Positions 1 to 8,364 of a DNA stretch of 47,661 nucleotides are shown here, piece by piece. Source of the stretch: Candidatus Moraniibacteriota bacterium (GTDB taxonomy: Bacteria; Patescibacteriota; Minisyncoccia; Moranbacterales; UBA1568); NCBI GenBank assembly GCA_016182385.1, contig JACPGV010000005.1:1-47661 (forward strand). The letters are read 5' to 3'. The number at the start of each line of letters is the position of its first letter. The stretch's first letter is position 1. Both the position numbers and the translations under genes were made by a program. The notes under the pieces were generated by a model. The model searched no databases and was not told the origin of the DNA. It saw only the letters and a list, made by a program, of their open reading frames with translations.

Positions 1-123
1 GCAGTACAATTAATCAACGAAAAACCGAGGAAAATCCTCGGGTATCGCTCGGCACTGGAAGTGGCACGGGAAAATGGTGTATTGTTAGAGAAAAGTAATC
101 TTTGTTTTTCTCAAGTGTCCTAA
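1..123 (+). CDS. IS30-family transposase, C-terminal fragment (runs off left edge)
   Basis: An open frame from base 1 to the TAA at 121-123 encodes 40 residues, with NEKPRKILGYRSALEV near the start. This matches the conserved C-terminal end of IS30-family DDE transposases (N-x-RPRK-x-LG-[YF]-x-[TS]-P-x-E-V). Only the extreme C-terminus is inside the window, so the catalytic DDE residues cannot be checked and I cannot say whether the element is intact. The flanking sequence after the stop should hold the right inverted repeat, but its boundary cannot be set without the left end. Family assignment is fairly secure; activity is unknown. Confidence 0.75.
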   Translation, partial: AVQLINEKPRKILGYRSALEVARENGVLLEKSNLCFSQVS

Positions 124-392
124 TTGAGGGGTGAATTTAGGCTATTCACCACTATTCCATTATACCACAAAAATCAATAAAAGTACAGCTTTTTGTCAAG
201 TATTATTCAATATTTTGGCTTATTATAAAGAAAAAATATATCGTTACAAAATAACGGATATTGCACCGCGGGGCAAACTCCACAGTAGAGACAAGCTCCT
301 CTTTTGTCTCCCCCGCGGCAAGCCGCGGGGTATTGATCCGATATTACCCGCGCTCCGCTTGGTAATAAAAAAATTCACCCAAATCAAGAAAA
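124..392. other. Non-coding stretch between IS30 end and murB
   Basis: I see no credible gene here. The first bases probably contain the right end of the IS30 element. The middle is AT-rich. The region from about 260 to 360 is strikingly GC-rich and contains the octamer CCGCGGGG at 266-273 and 323-330 and its complement CCCCGCGG at 311-318. murB ends at 393, so this DNA may also serve as the 3' end of the trmD-murB operon. Confidence 0.6.
311..330. repeat. GC-rich palindrome (REP-like hairpin)
   Basis: A perfect inverted repeat has arms 311-319 and 322-330 (CCCCGCGGC / GCCGCGGGG) around only two bases. A further CCGCGGGG copy lies at 266-273. There is no T-run on either side, so it is not a typical intrinsic terminator, although it could stabilise the 3' end of the murB transcript. 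Its place beside an IS end also fits a small REP-type repeat. Confidence 0.5.
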
Positions 393-1322
393 TCAAAAGC
401 CAATATACTGGACCTCTTCTTCCAACTTCACACGCAACTCATCACGTACTCGTGTTTTTACCAAACTCGCAAGCATCATCACGTCTTCCGCTGTGGCATT
501 ACCGGTATTGATAAGATAATTCGGGTGACGATCACTAACCATCGCTCCGCCAATTTTTTTTCCACGCAATCCGGCATGATCGATAAGCCAACCCGCCGGA
601 AGCTTATCGTCCTTTGATTCCGTTCCGGTATCCTTTTGAAACTCTTCCCTCAATGTTGTATCACGCACGAGAGGATTCATAAAAAACGATCCGGCGCATT
701 TGATATCTTGAGGGTGTTTTGATTCTCGCGTTGCCAATGTTTCCGCCATGATCCATTGCAAGGACTCCTTGTCCCCCAAAGAAAGTTTTATATCAGCGGA
801 AAGAATGAGAATTTTGGGATGCTGTTTGAAAATACTTGTTCGATATCCAAACAAACAAGCATCTTGTTTGTATTCTTTCACCATTCCCGTTTCTCGCAAA
901 AATCCTTTCACAGAAGAAACGACGTCTCCGATTTCGGCGCCAAACGCTCCCGCGTTTCCTCGTATCGCCCCACCGAATGATCCCGGAATTCCCGCTAACC
1001 GTTCAATGCCGGAAAGTCCGGCCGCACACGCCGCTTGCACCACATCAGACAATTTGACACCGGCGCCAGCAGAAAGGGTGTGCTGTGAAATATGTATTCC
1101 TCCATCAACAATCCGAATTACCATTCCTCGAAATCCGGCATCCGGAAAAATAACATTGCTTCCTCCGCTAAAAACACAGGTTGTCAAATGATGATCATCG
1201 GCATACTCAAGCGCTTCGGCCAGTTCCAACGTACCACTAACCTCAACAAAATAATCCGCTTTTCCGCCAATATGAAACGTGGTGAGTGGTGCCAAAGAAA
1301 CGTTTTTTCGTATATTTGACAT
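393..1322 (-). CDS. murB: UDP-N-acetylenolpyruvoylglucosamine reductase MurB
   Basis: MurB reduces UDP-GlcNAc-enolpyruvate to UDP-MurNAc with NADPH and FAD, the second committed step of peptidoglycan synthesis in the cytoplasm. From the chosen ATG the protein has 309 residues. FAD-binding motifs are visible: GGSN at 53-56, GIPGSFGGA at 111-119 followed by NAGAFG, the GYRTS motif at 159-163 and the catalytic-serine motif GSFFMNP at 211-217. The frame is open back to a TTG at 1364, but that would add a Lys/Phe-rich extension unlike MurB and place the start inside the gap after murC, so I prefer ATG at 1322. It is the last gene of the trmD-ftsW-murG-murC-murB run and lacks a clear Shine-Dalgarno, as do most genes of this operon. 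Confidence 0.95.
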   Translation of the reverse strand: MSNIRKNVSLAPLTTFHIGGKADYFVEVSGTLELAEALEYADDHHLTTCVFSGGSNVIFPDAGFRGMVIRIVDGGIHISQHTLSAGAGVKLSDVVQAACAAGLSGIERLAGIPGSFGGAIRGNAGAFGAEIGDVVSSVKGFLRETGMVKEYKQDACLFGYRTSIFKQHPKILILSADIKLSLGDKESLQWIMAETLATRESKHPQDIKCAGSFFMNPLVRDTTLREEFQKDTGTESKDDKLPAGWLIDHAGLRGKKIGGAMVSDRHPNYLINTGNATAEDVMMLASLVKTRVRDELRVKLEEEVQYIGF

Positions 1323-1377
1323 ATTTGTTTTAAAAAATTTTCTTTTTTTTCGCCCCGCCCACAAAAATATTTTGTAG

Positions 1378-2793
1378 CTATATTTTTTTTGCCAACGCGT
1401 GAGAAATTTCCCATACGTTTCCGGCTCCTAGCGTAATGATAACATCTTGTCGTCCCATTGTCTCTTCAAAATATTTGATGATATTTTCTGTATCGGAAAT
1501 ATGCTCCGCTTTGCCGGGAAAAAATTGATTGATATGCCCCACCAAATCATCAGAGGAAACGCCTCCCTGTTCTTCGCGAGCACTCCCATAAATATCAAGC
1601 ACGATCACCTGATCAGCAACATCAAAACTTTGAGCAAAATCGGAAAGAAGCGCCTTGGTACGGGTAAAGGTATGCGGATGAAAAACAACACGCAAACGTC
1701 GGTCAGGATACAGTTCCCGAAAGGCTTTGAGCGTAACACGAATTTCTTCCGGATGATGGGCATAATCATCGTAAATAAGGGTCCCATATCGCTCACCAAG
1801 AAGCTCAAAACGTCGTTCCGTACCAGAAAACTTTTCAAATGCCACTCTGACCTTTTCTCTTTCTTGTTTCAAAAATGAAGTAAGCGCCAAAGTAGCGGCA
1901 GCGTTTTGGGCATTATGTCGTCCCGCCAAACGTAGACGAAACGTTCCCCAATCTTCATCATTCATCCCCTTCACCCGAAATGTTTGCTTGTACGCTTCCG
2001 GATCAACCACAAATCCACCTTGCAAAGGCGTTTGATCGTAAAGACGAACCATAGAGTCCTCGAGAAATCCATAAGAGATTTTGTGACACGTCGCGTTCTC
2101 CGCCACCTTTACAACATCAGCAGAATCATTGCAATACACGAGCACCCCTTGTCGCGGAATACGCGCTACAAACTCACGAAACACTTTGAGATAGCTTTCC
2201 TTATCAGGAAAGAAATCCGGGTGATCCCAATCAACACTCGTCAAAATAACACCAAACGGTGTATACTGGGCCAATTTATTCTGATACTCATCAGCCTCAA
2301 TAACAAGATACGCGCCATTTCCGGAAAGAGCGTTTCCCTCCCAACTGACAATACGACTTCCTACGATAGCAGACGGATCAGTTCCGCAAAAACGCAATGT
2401 ATCAGCAAGAAGTGCCGATGTCGTTGTCTTTCCGTGCGTACCACAAACGGCAAGAGTCATTTTTTCACGAGTGAGCATTCCCACCGCTTCCGGATAACTC
2501 AAAACCGGTACTGAACGTTCGTACGCCGCCGCCAATTCTGGATTTTTTTCTTTGGTATACGCTGTCGAAAAAATAACCGCATCCACCATTTCAGGAATAT
2601 GTTCTGGAGAAAAATTCTCAGCATAAACGATACCGAGACGTTTCAGGATACCATCGGTAAAAAAAACTTCTTCCGTATCAGATCCGGTCACCATTACGCC
2701 CTGACGAACCAAGAGCTCGGCAAGCGCCGTCATACCGGCACCTTTGATACCGATCATGTGAACTCTTTTATAACGTAAGAGATGTTCATTCAT
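1378..2793 (-). CDS. murC: UDP-N-acetylmuramate--L-alanine ligase MurC
   Basis: MurC joins L-alanine to UDP-MurNAc using ATP, the first step of the stem peptide. The 471-residue length is typical. The N-terminal Rossmann motif HMIGIKGAGM starts at residue 12, the ATP-binding P-loop GTHGKTTT spans 118-125, and EADEY followed by a WDHPDFF segment marks the central Mur-ligase domain. The C-terminal domain contains YDDYAHHPEEI, as in Mur ligases. The EADEY form also occurs in Mpl-type ligases, so an Mpl-like activity cannot be excluded, but its place between murG and murB supports MurC. It starts 5 bases downstream of the murG stop, indicating co-transcription. Confidence 0.92.
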   Translation of the reverse strand: MNEHLLRYKRVHMIGIKGAGMTALAELLVRQGVMVTGSDTEEVFFTDGILKRLGIVYAENFSPEHIPEMVDAVIFSTAYTKEKNPELAAAYERSVPVLSYPEAVGMLTREKMTLAVCGTHGKTTTSALLADTLRFCGTDPSAIVGSRIVSWEGNALSGNGAYLVIEADEYQNKLAQYTPFGVILTSVDWDHPDFFPDKESYLKVFREFVARIPRQGVLVYCNDSADVVKVAENATCHKISYGFLEDSMVRLYDQTPLQGGFVVDPEAYKQTFRVKGMNDEDWGTFRLRLAGRHNAQNAAATLALTSFLKQEREKVRVAFEKFSGTERRFELLGERYGTLIYDDYAHHPEEIRVTLKAFRELYPDRRLRVVFHPHTFTRTKALLSDFAQSFDVADQVIVLDIYGSAREEQGGVSSDDLVGHINQFFPGKAEHISDTENIIKYFEETMGRQDVIITLGAGNVWEISHALAKKI

Positions 2794-2798
2794 ATTCC

Positions 2799-3920
2799 TT
2801 AAGACATCATTTCCCGTAGACCAGAGGCCAAAACGTCCGCAGCATCCGCGTGATAAAAAGCATGCAACTTCTCACCCATAGATTCTCGTAAGGCATCATC
2901 AAGAAGAAGTCCCTTAATCTTCTCAAGCAATATATGCTCACCAAGATTCGGTTCTTCCAATACCAACGCCCCTCCCAATTCGGCTACGTCATAGGCGTTC
3001 ATCCGCTGTTCATCATTAGCGGCGCTCGCGAGCGGTATCAAAATGGCCGCTTTTTTGAGCGCTGCCAACTCAGCAATAGATCCGGCCCCCGCCCGTGAAA
3101 CAACCAAAGACGCCATCATCAAAACATCAGCCAATTCCTCCGCTGAAAAAAAGGCCTGTGGCACATATCCACTTTCCCCGATTTTCAAACCATACGCTTC
3201 TACTGCCTCAACAATAAGTGCGTAATTTTTTTCACCTGTTTGATGTATTACCTGAATACCACTTTCCAGAAGGGCCGGCAAAATCTGAAGCAATGCCTCG
3301 TTCAAAGCATATGCTCCTTGACTGCCGCCTATGACCAAGAGGGTCTTTTTTTCCGAAGATAATCCATATCGCTTTATTGCGCGCGCCACGTTACCAGAAA
3401 GTATTTCCGTCCGTACCGGATTTCCGGTAAGGGCAGTTTTCAGTTCAGGAAAAAATTTTCGAGCACTCGGATAAGCAATAGCAATCCGCCTGGCAAAACG
3501 AGCCAAAAACCGATTGGCGCGACCAGCCACAGCATCAGAATCATGAATGAGTACCGGGATACGATACAGCCACGCGGCAAGCACTATCGATACCGACGCT
3601 GATCCTCCTTTGGAAAAAACGACATCTGGCATAAACCAAAAAAGATGCCAGAGCGCTTGCGCAAAACCAAGGGGCAATCGAAAAAGATCCGTAAAATTCT
3701 TGAAAGAAAAATATCGACGCCACTTGCCGGTCAATACATATTTCACGGGAATATTTTCTCGTCCCATAGCATCGTCCTCAAAACGTCCATGTGAACCGAC
3801 AAAAAGCAATTCAATCCCTTCCGGCAACTGAGAACGCAAAGCCCGAGCCACGGCTATCAGAGGAAACGTGTGTCCGCCGGACACCCCGCCCGTCAAAACT
3901 ACCCGAGGAATATTCTCCAT
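2799..3920 (-). CDS. murG: Undecaprenyl-PP-MurNAc-pentapeptide-UDP-GlcNAc transferase MurG
   Basis: MurG transfers GlcNAc onto lipid I to form lipid II at the inner face of the membrane. From the chosen ATG there are 373 residues. The N-terminal glycine-rich loop GGVSGGH lies at 11-17; the central GGSQGA motif and the later SRAGAGSIAELAAL segment form the GT28 UDP-GlcNAc site. The frame is open to a TTG five codons upstream, but the ATG at 3920 begins exactly where the first beta-strand (PRVVLTGG) is expected. Downstream of ftsW and directly upstream of murC, it belongs to the same operon. The more C-terminal sequence fits the GT-B fold. Confidence 0.95.
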   Translation of the reverse strand: MENIPRVVLTGGVSGGHTFPLIAVARALRSQLPEGIELLFVGSHGRFEDDAMGRENIPVKYVLTGKWRRYFSFKNFTDLFRLPLGFAQALWHLFWFMPDVVFSKGGSASVSIVLAAWLYRIPVLIHDSDAVAGRANRFLARFARRIAIAYPSARKFFPELKTALTGNPVRTEILSGNVARAIKRYGLSSEKKTLLVIGGSQGAYALNEALLQILPALLESGIQVIHQTGEKNYALIVEAVEAYGLKIGESGYVPQAFFSAEELADVLMMASLVVSRAGAGSIAELAALKKAAILIPLASAANDEQRMNAYDVAELGGALVLEEPNLGEHILLEKIKGLLLDDALRESMGEKLHAFYHADAADVLASGLREMMS

Positions 3921-3972
3921 AAAAATAAAAGCCAATAATCAATAAAATACTTCTTTTCCGTGCTCTCTCTTT

Positions 3973-5067
3973 TTATTGTACATTTTTCGAGATATTGAGC
4001 AAGATTCCGACCGCAGCCAGAAGTACCGCGAGCGACGTACCACCATAACTTATGAACGGTAATGGAATACCAGTAAGTGGAATAAGCCCGCTAATGGCCG
4101 CCATATTAATAAACGCCTGAAAGACGATCCACGAAATGATGCCAACCGCCACCAACCTCCCGAATCCGTCCGGAACACGAGAGGCGATCAAAAGTCCGCG
4201 CCAAGCAATAAAAAGAAAAAGCAGTATGACAACAACGGCGCCGACAAAACCGAACTCCTCACCCAAAACGGCAAAAATGGAATCGGTAACCGGTTCCGGA
4301 AGATAATTAAACTTCTGCCGACTCTGCCCCAAACCTTCTCCAAACAACCCTCCCGATCCAATAGCGAGCAATGCCTGCATCATCTGATACCCCGAACCCT
4401 GCGGATCGTGATCGGGATTTATGTACACCAAAAATCGCTGCATGCGGTATGGGGCCATTTTTATAAGAAGCATCAAAAAGGCGAGTCCAGCCAAAAAAAG
4501 TCCAAAGATATGTTTCACACTGGCACCAGAAGCATAAAAAATGGAAAGGGAAATAAGAAAAATAAGTCCGAGCGTTCCGGTATCCGGCTGTTTGATAATA
4601 AGAAACCCAACAACTGAAAGAATCACCAAAAAGGGAACCAATCCTTCAAAAAAATCTGCGGTTTTTCTTCGGCCCTTCATCGACAACCACGCCGCCAAAT
4701 AAAGGATGATGGAAAGTTTCATTACTTCCGATGGTTGGAAAGAGACTGGGCCAATCTCCACCCAACGCGCCGCCCCATACACCGTCGTCCCGATTCCAGG
4801 GATAAACACGAGAACGAGAAGGCCGAGCGCGACAAAAAAAATCGGTACCACGAATCGCTGCCAAGCACGGTAATCAATCCGCTGAAAAATATATAAAAAT
4901 ATCACACCGACACCGAGGCCAAGGAGCTGCTGCTTGAAGAAATAATATCCATCGCCGAAACGCACCTGCCCATACACGACACCTGCCGACGCGATCATCA
5001 TAAGCCCAATACTCAAAAGAGCAAAGATAGCAAACAAAAAACGACGATCGATAGATTTAAACATCAT
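3973..5067 (-). CDS. ftsW: SEDS-family lipid II polymerase FtsW
   Basis: This is a polytopic membrane protein of 364 residues with about ten hydrophobic helices. SEDS proteins polymerise glycan strands from lipid II; FtsW acts with a class B PBP in division and RodA in elongation. Visible signatures are the large periplasmic loop ending in LPEPVTDSIFAVLGEEFGF and the C-terminal PLPFISYGGTS motif. Its neighbours murG, murC and murB favour FtsW over RodA, because the elongation genes mreBCD-PBP2 lie far away at 33-37 kb. That distinction rests on context, not on a diagnostic residue. It begins 20 bases after the trmD stop. Confidence 0.9.
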   Translation of the reverse strand: MMFKSIDRRFLFAIFALLSIGLMMIASAGVVYGQVRFGDGYYFFKQQLLGLGVGVIFLYIFQRIDYRAWQRFVVPIFFVALGLLVLVFIPGIGTTVYGAARWVEIGPVSFQPSEVMKLSIILYLAAWLSMKGRRKTADFFEGLVPFLVILSVVGFLIIKQPDTGTLGLIFLISLSIFYASGASVKHIFGLFLAGLAFLMLLIKMAPYRMQRFLVYINPDHDPQGSGYQMMQALLAIGSGGLFGEGLGQSRQKFNYLPEPVTDSIFAVLGEEFGFVGAVVVILLFLFIAWRGLLIASRVPDGFGRLVAVGIISWIVFQAFINMAAISGLIPLTGIPLPFISYGGTSLAVLLAAVGILLNISKNVQ

Positions 5068-5087
5068 ACTGACAAAAAAATAGATAC

Positions 5088-5759
5088 CTACTTATTTCTC
5101 TTTCGCGTCATTTCCTCTGATTGATCCTTCCTCCACTCTTCGATACGCTTATGATGGCCGGAAAGGAGCACATCTGGCACGCGTGCACCGCGGAATTCCT
5201 CGGGCTTGGTGTACTGCGGATATTCGACCACTCCTTCTTCCGTGTGCGATTCGGTTTCGGCACTGATTTCGTTTCCTAACACTCCCGGAAGAAGCCGCGC
5301 CACCGAATCGACGACGATCATCGCAGGAATCTCCCCGCCCGTGAGCACATATTCGCCGATCGAGAATTCCTCGTCCGCAAAAAGCTCGACGACGCGCTCA
5401 TCAATACCCTCATAGCGCCCGCAAACAAGGATGAGCCGATCATATTCCGCTGCGAGTCGCCTGGCATCTTCCTGTGCGTACGGTTTTCCTTTGGCCGAAA
5501 ACACGATAATCCTCGTCCGGCCGCCGGTTTTATTCCTCACATCTTCGATCGCTTCCGCAAGCGGCTCGGGCTTGAGTACCATCCCCGCCCCACCGCCATA
5601 CGGCGTATCATCGACCGTTTTGTGTTTATCATACGCATAATCGCGTACATTGTGCGTATGTATTTCGATGAGTCTGTCTTCTTGCGCGCGCTTCAAAATC
5701 GACACACCGAAATACGATGCGAAGCTCTCAGGAAAGATGGATATGATGTCGAACTGCAT
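5088..5759 (-). CDS. trmD: tRNA (guanine37-N1)-methyltransferase TrmD
   Basis: TrmD methylates G37 next to the anticodon using S-adenosylmethionine and so prevents +1 frameshifting. The 223-residue protein shows the SPOUT trefoil-knot signatures: the opening MQFDIISIFPE, YGGGAGM near residue 75, the knot segment VCGRYEGIDER and SIGEYVLTGGE. The C-terminal helical domain carries GHHKRIEEWR. It is the first gene of the mur operon here, an arrangement different from the usual rpsP-rimM-trmD-rplS cluster of many bacteria. A promoter lies just upstream at 5801-5830. Confidence 0.96.
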   Translation of the reverse strand: MQFDIISIFPESFASYFGVSILKRAQEDRLIEIHTHNVRDYAYDKHKTVDDTPYGGGAGMVLKPEPLAEAIEDVRNKTGGRTRIIVFSAKGKPYAQEDARRLAAEYDRLILVCGRYEGIDERVVELFADEEFSIGEYVLTGGEIPAMIVVDSVARLLPGVLGNEISAETESHTEEGVVEYPQYTKPEEFRGARVPDVLLSGHHKRIEEWRKDQSEEMTRKRNK

Positions 5760-5800
5760 AGATATCTCAAAAAAAAGTTTCCCTCAAAAGATTTCTTTTC

Positions 5801-5830
5801 ATTGTACCAAAAATCCTCTTCTAAAAGCAA
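5801..5830 (-). promoter_or_regulatory. Promoter of the trmD-ftsW-murGCB operon
   Basis: On the minus strand a TACAAT -10 box (5801-5806) is preceded by TGG, an extended -10, and by TTGCTT (5825-5830) at 18 bases. It lies about 42 bases upstream of trmD and just after the terminator of the DUF4012 gene, so the mur operon probably starts here. Confidence 0.6.
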
Positions 5831-5852
5831 AAATGCCCGCGGTGGGCATTTT
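5830..5852 (-). terminator. Intrinsic terminator after the DUF4012 gene
   Basis: The arms AAAATGCCC (5830-5838) and GGGCATTTT (5844-5852) enclose a 5-base loop. On the minus strand the hairpin is followed by TTTTTGCTTTT, so it ends transcription of the 5879-7252 gene and separates it from the trmD promoter. Confidence 0.75.
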
Positions 5853-5878
5853 CACGAACGACGCACATGCAGTTTTCT

Positions 5879-7252
5879 TCACTCATCGAATCCGCTCCAT
5901 ATTCTATCACGATCGAGCGCAAAATGATTTTTTTCTTTTGAACCGTCTTTTTTAATGATCGTCACCGTGACAGGCGTATCGGACAGTCCAGGTTGCTTCT
6001 GGATTTTCAGATCGTACCACTGTTGTTCGATGTTTTGCGGCAAAGAGTACTCAAACGTCACCGTTTTTTCAGAATTCAACGGGACCTGTACCAATGTGCC
6101 AAAATATTTTTTACCAAAAGCTTCACCGTATACCGGTTCTTTGGTGTTCCCGGTTATCTTGTGCGCGTAACTTCCCTCTGGAACATATACCCGTAAAAAA
6201 GTCTGATATTCCTTTGTAAACCAATCCCGCGCCTTGGCAGTATGCTCATAAGTAATCGAAAGTTTTGCCTGCGGCTTTTCTTGAGAAAAATCAACCACAT
6301 AATCATAGGAACGCTTGACGAAATAATCACTTTTGAAAGAATTGAGATTGGCATCAACAGCAAAAAGATAATCATTCTTCCACGTCGTATCTACGGCGCC
6401 GTCCCAGTGCGCGTTTTTGATATATGCCTGCAAATATTCATCATGAAAGAATAATTGAATATCCTTGCCATGCAAATCGGCAAGCAAAGCTTGAAACAAT
6501 TCGTATTTCTTGGTAAGGGAAACTTTCTTCATTTCCTCCAAAACTTTCAAACCAAGTACTCCCATCACGGATTTTCGATCACCAAAAGCAATATTTTGAG
6601 AACGATATCCCTGTTCCACCTGATATTCAAGATCGATGATAGCATTGTCTGCCCCGTACGTACCGGGAAAGCCCTCTAAGGTAACCGGTCCGACAACACG
6701 CAAAAAGGAAGTGAGTACATTCGTCGTAAGAGCGATAACACCATCAAATTTTTCCGTACCGTTTCCCATGAGATAAAAACGTTCCGCCATCGCGACGTTT
6801 TCATAAAAATCCGGCGCATAATTCGAATCGCGTAATTTCCACGAATCGATACCGAGTGTTTCTTTCATTGGATACGGCGGTGTCACCGTACTCGGGATGC
6901 GTCCATCAAAATTACCCGTGTCATGTACCGCAAATTCCGTCACGCTTCCGTCACGCACCTTAAGAATACCAAAAGAACCAATGAATCCACCTCCCGGTCG
7001 TAATTCAAGATTGTTCTGAAATAACAACAAAAAAACCCTTTCTTTCCCATCAGTACGGAGTACATTGTCAGCAACCAAAAGAAGCGTTTCCATATCGGTT
7101 CGCGTCTCTTCCTTCATCGGCGCTACCTTCAAAAAAGGAAGCAAACGAGAAAGTCCTTGATGACGTACCTCCCAAAACACAAACCAACCAAACAAGAAAA
7201 GAGCGGAAAGAAAAACAAAAAAAATCCAAAATTTTGCCGAATATTTTTTCAT
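5879..7252 (-). CDS. DUF4012 domain membrane-anchored protein
   Basis: The 457-residue protein has one N-terminal transmembrane helix (about 8-27) and a large predicted extracytoplasmic part. The segment LLLFQNNLELRPGGGFIGSFG near residue 75 is the hallmark of DUF4012, a family often encoded next to exopolysaccharide genes in Actinobacteria and Patescibacteria. The reaction is unknown. Some DUF4012 regions look distantly like LytR-CpsA-Psr proteins, which attach glycopolymers to peptidoglycan, so a role in placing surface polysaccharide is a reasonable but unproven inference. It is the last gene of a cluster with the Wzz-like gene (gap 23 bases) and the GT4 glycosyltransferase, and is closed by its own terminator. 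Confidence 0.85.
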   Translation of the reverse strand: MKKYSAKFWIFFVFLSALFLFGWFVFWEVRHQGLSRLLPFLKVAPMKEETRTDMETLLLVADNVLRTDGKERVFLLLFQNNLELRPGGGFIGSFGILKVRDGSVTEFAVHDTGNFDGRIPSTVTPPYPMKETLGIDSWKLRDSNYAPDFYENVAMAERFYLMGNGTEKFDGVIALTTNVLTSFLRVVGPVTLEGFPGTYGADNAIIDLEYQVEQGYRSQNIAFGDRKSVMGVLGLKVLEEMKKVSLTKKYELFQALLADLHGKDIQLFFHDEYLQAYIKNAHWDGAVDTTWKNDYLFAVDANLNSFKSDYFVKRSYDYVVDFSQEKPQAKLSITYEHTAKARDWFTKEYQTFLRVYVPEGSYAHKITGNTKEPVYGEAFGKKYFGTLVQVPLNSEKTVTFEYSLPQNIEQQWYDLKIQKQPGLSDTPVTVTIIKKDGSKEKNHFALDRDRIWSGFDE

Positions 7253-7275
7253 AGACGTATCGTTCTTGATGAATA

Positions 7276-8364
7276 TTATTTGGTACCAGCTAAAAGTTCA
7301 TTCAATCGCCGTTTATATTCCTCGACCGTCGGTTCGCCGGTATTTTTCTCTTCAAAAATATCATTTTTGATAGCATGTTCACCCCGTACCGGAAAACCGA
7401 GAGATTCTCCCTGAATGGGAGAAAACTCCTTCGACAAATTTTCTGGATGAAAGAGAACGATATCATCTTCTTTTTTTTGTGCCCTTTCTTCTTCCTGTTC
7501 CTCGAATGAAAACGCCGTAGCGTCCACAACCGGCAGATTTGCCGGCGCCGGAGCAACAGAAAAAGAATGATTTATTTTTTTGACTCCCTCCGCATTATTT
7601 TTTTTATCACGATTTTCCTGATCGGAAAAATGTTCAAAGGCAAGACCTTCCGGTTTGGTAGGAATAAACTTTTTTGGATCTATGAAGGGCAATATCTCTT
7701 CACGAGAAAAAGAAACGATTGACGGTTTCGTTATCACTTTTTCCTCGCTTCGCTCTTTCTTCTCGCGGCGAAATAACAAAGGGAAAAGTTCCAACAGAAG
7801 AAAAAACAAAAAAGAAAATGCTAAACCCGTCAGCACACTTGTCAGAACAAAAAGCACGGGTTGCTCAATCGTCGTTCGAGAGAATGGTCCGTCGATCACG
7901 CGAATATCGATTTCCTCACCCGGTTTATAATACAAACCAACCATGGAAAAAAGCGTTTGCGATGTTTGTCTTGCCAATCGCTTGGCTTCTTCCGTTGATT
8001 CGCCTATCGCCCTCAGATGAAGCAATCCTCCGGTTTTCGTTTGGCGGACGGACACCATGTCATTCCATTCCTCTCTCCGTTCATCAGGCACCTCTCCCTC
8101 AAAAGGATCAAAACGATCATGTTCGAGAATGAGACGATCGTACAAGGAAAGTGTACCAACCAAAAAAGCGACATCAGATGCCATATCAGCTGCGGATACC
8201 TTGGCGTCACCTTTCGCTATTACCAATATCTCCATTTCGGCACGATATCCTCGAAACGTGTCCAGCCAAAACAATCCGGACGAAAACGCCAAGAAAATGA
8301 ACGTGACAAAAAACATCTTGTTTCGCACGATCGTGATGATACTCTTACTTTGCTCGTTGTGCAT
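7276..8364 (-). CDS. Wzz-like polysaccharide chain-length determinant with long cytoplasmic tail
   Basis: From ATG 8364 this is a 362-residue protein. A first hydrophobic helix near residues 15-38 ends in LDTFRGYRAEMEILV, an extracytoplasmic domain follows with QTSQTLFSMVGLYYKPGEEIDIRVIDGP, and a second helix lies near 165-195. This two-helix layout is that of Wzz/GumC chain-length proteins. The last 160 or so residues are charged, probably disordered and cytoplasmic, with no Walker motifs, so there is no fused tyrosine kinase. The frame extends upstream to 8406, but the 8364 start overlaps the glycosyltransferase end by only 20 bases. Context with GT4 and DUF4012 genes supports a role in surface polysaccharide export. 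Confidence 0.75.
   Translation of the reverse strand: MHNEQSKSIITIVRNKMFFVTFIFLAFSSGLFWLDTFRGYRAEMEILVIAKGDAKVSAADMASDVAFLVGTLSLYDRLILEHDRFDPFEGEVPDERREEWNDMVSVRQTKTGGLLHLRAIGESTEEAKRLARQTSQTLFSMVGLYYKPGEEIDIRVIDGPFSRTTIEQPVLFVLTSVLTGLAFSFLFFLLLELFPLLFRREKKERSEEKVITKPSIVSFSREEILPFIDPKKFIPTKPEGLAFEHFSDQENRDKKNNAEGVKKINHSFSVAPAPANLPVVDATAFSFEEQEEERAQKKEDDIVLFHPENLSKEFSPIQGESLGFPVRGEHAIKNDIFEEKNTGEPTVEEYKRRLNELLAGTK

Noticed and set aside
159-166. TGG-TATAAT extended -10 on the minus strand pointing into the IS30 fragment
   Set aside because: No usable -35 box and no gene on the minus strand within the window to its left; could be chance in AT-rich DNA.
393-1364. Longer MurB with TTG start at 1364
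   Set aside because: The extra 14 residues are Lys/Phe-rich, unlike MurB, and ATG 1322 starts at the conserved domain.
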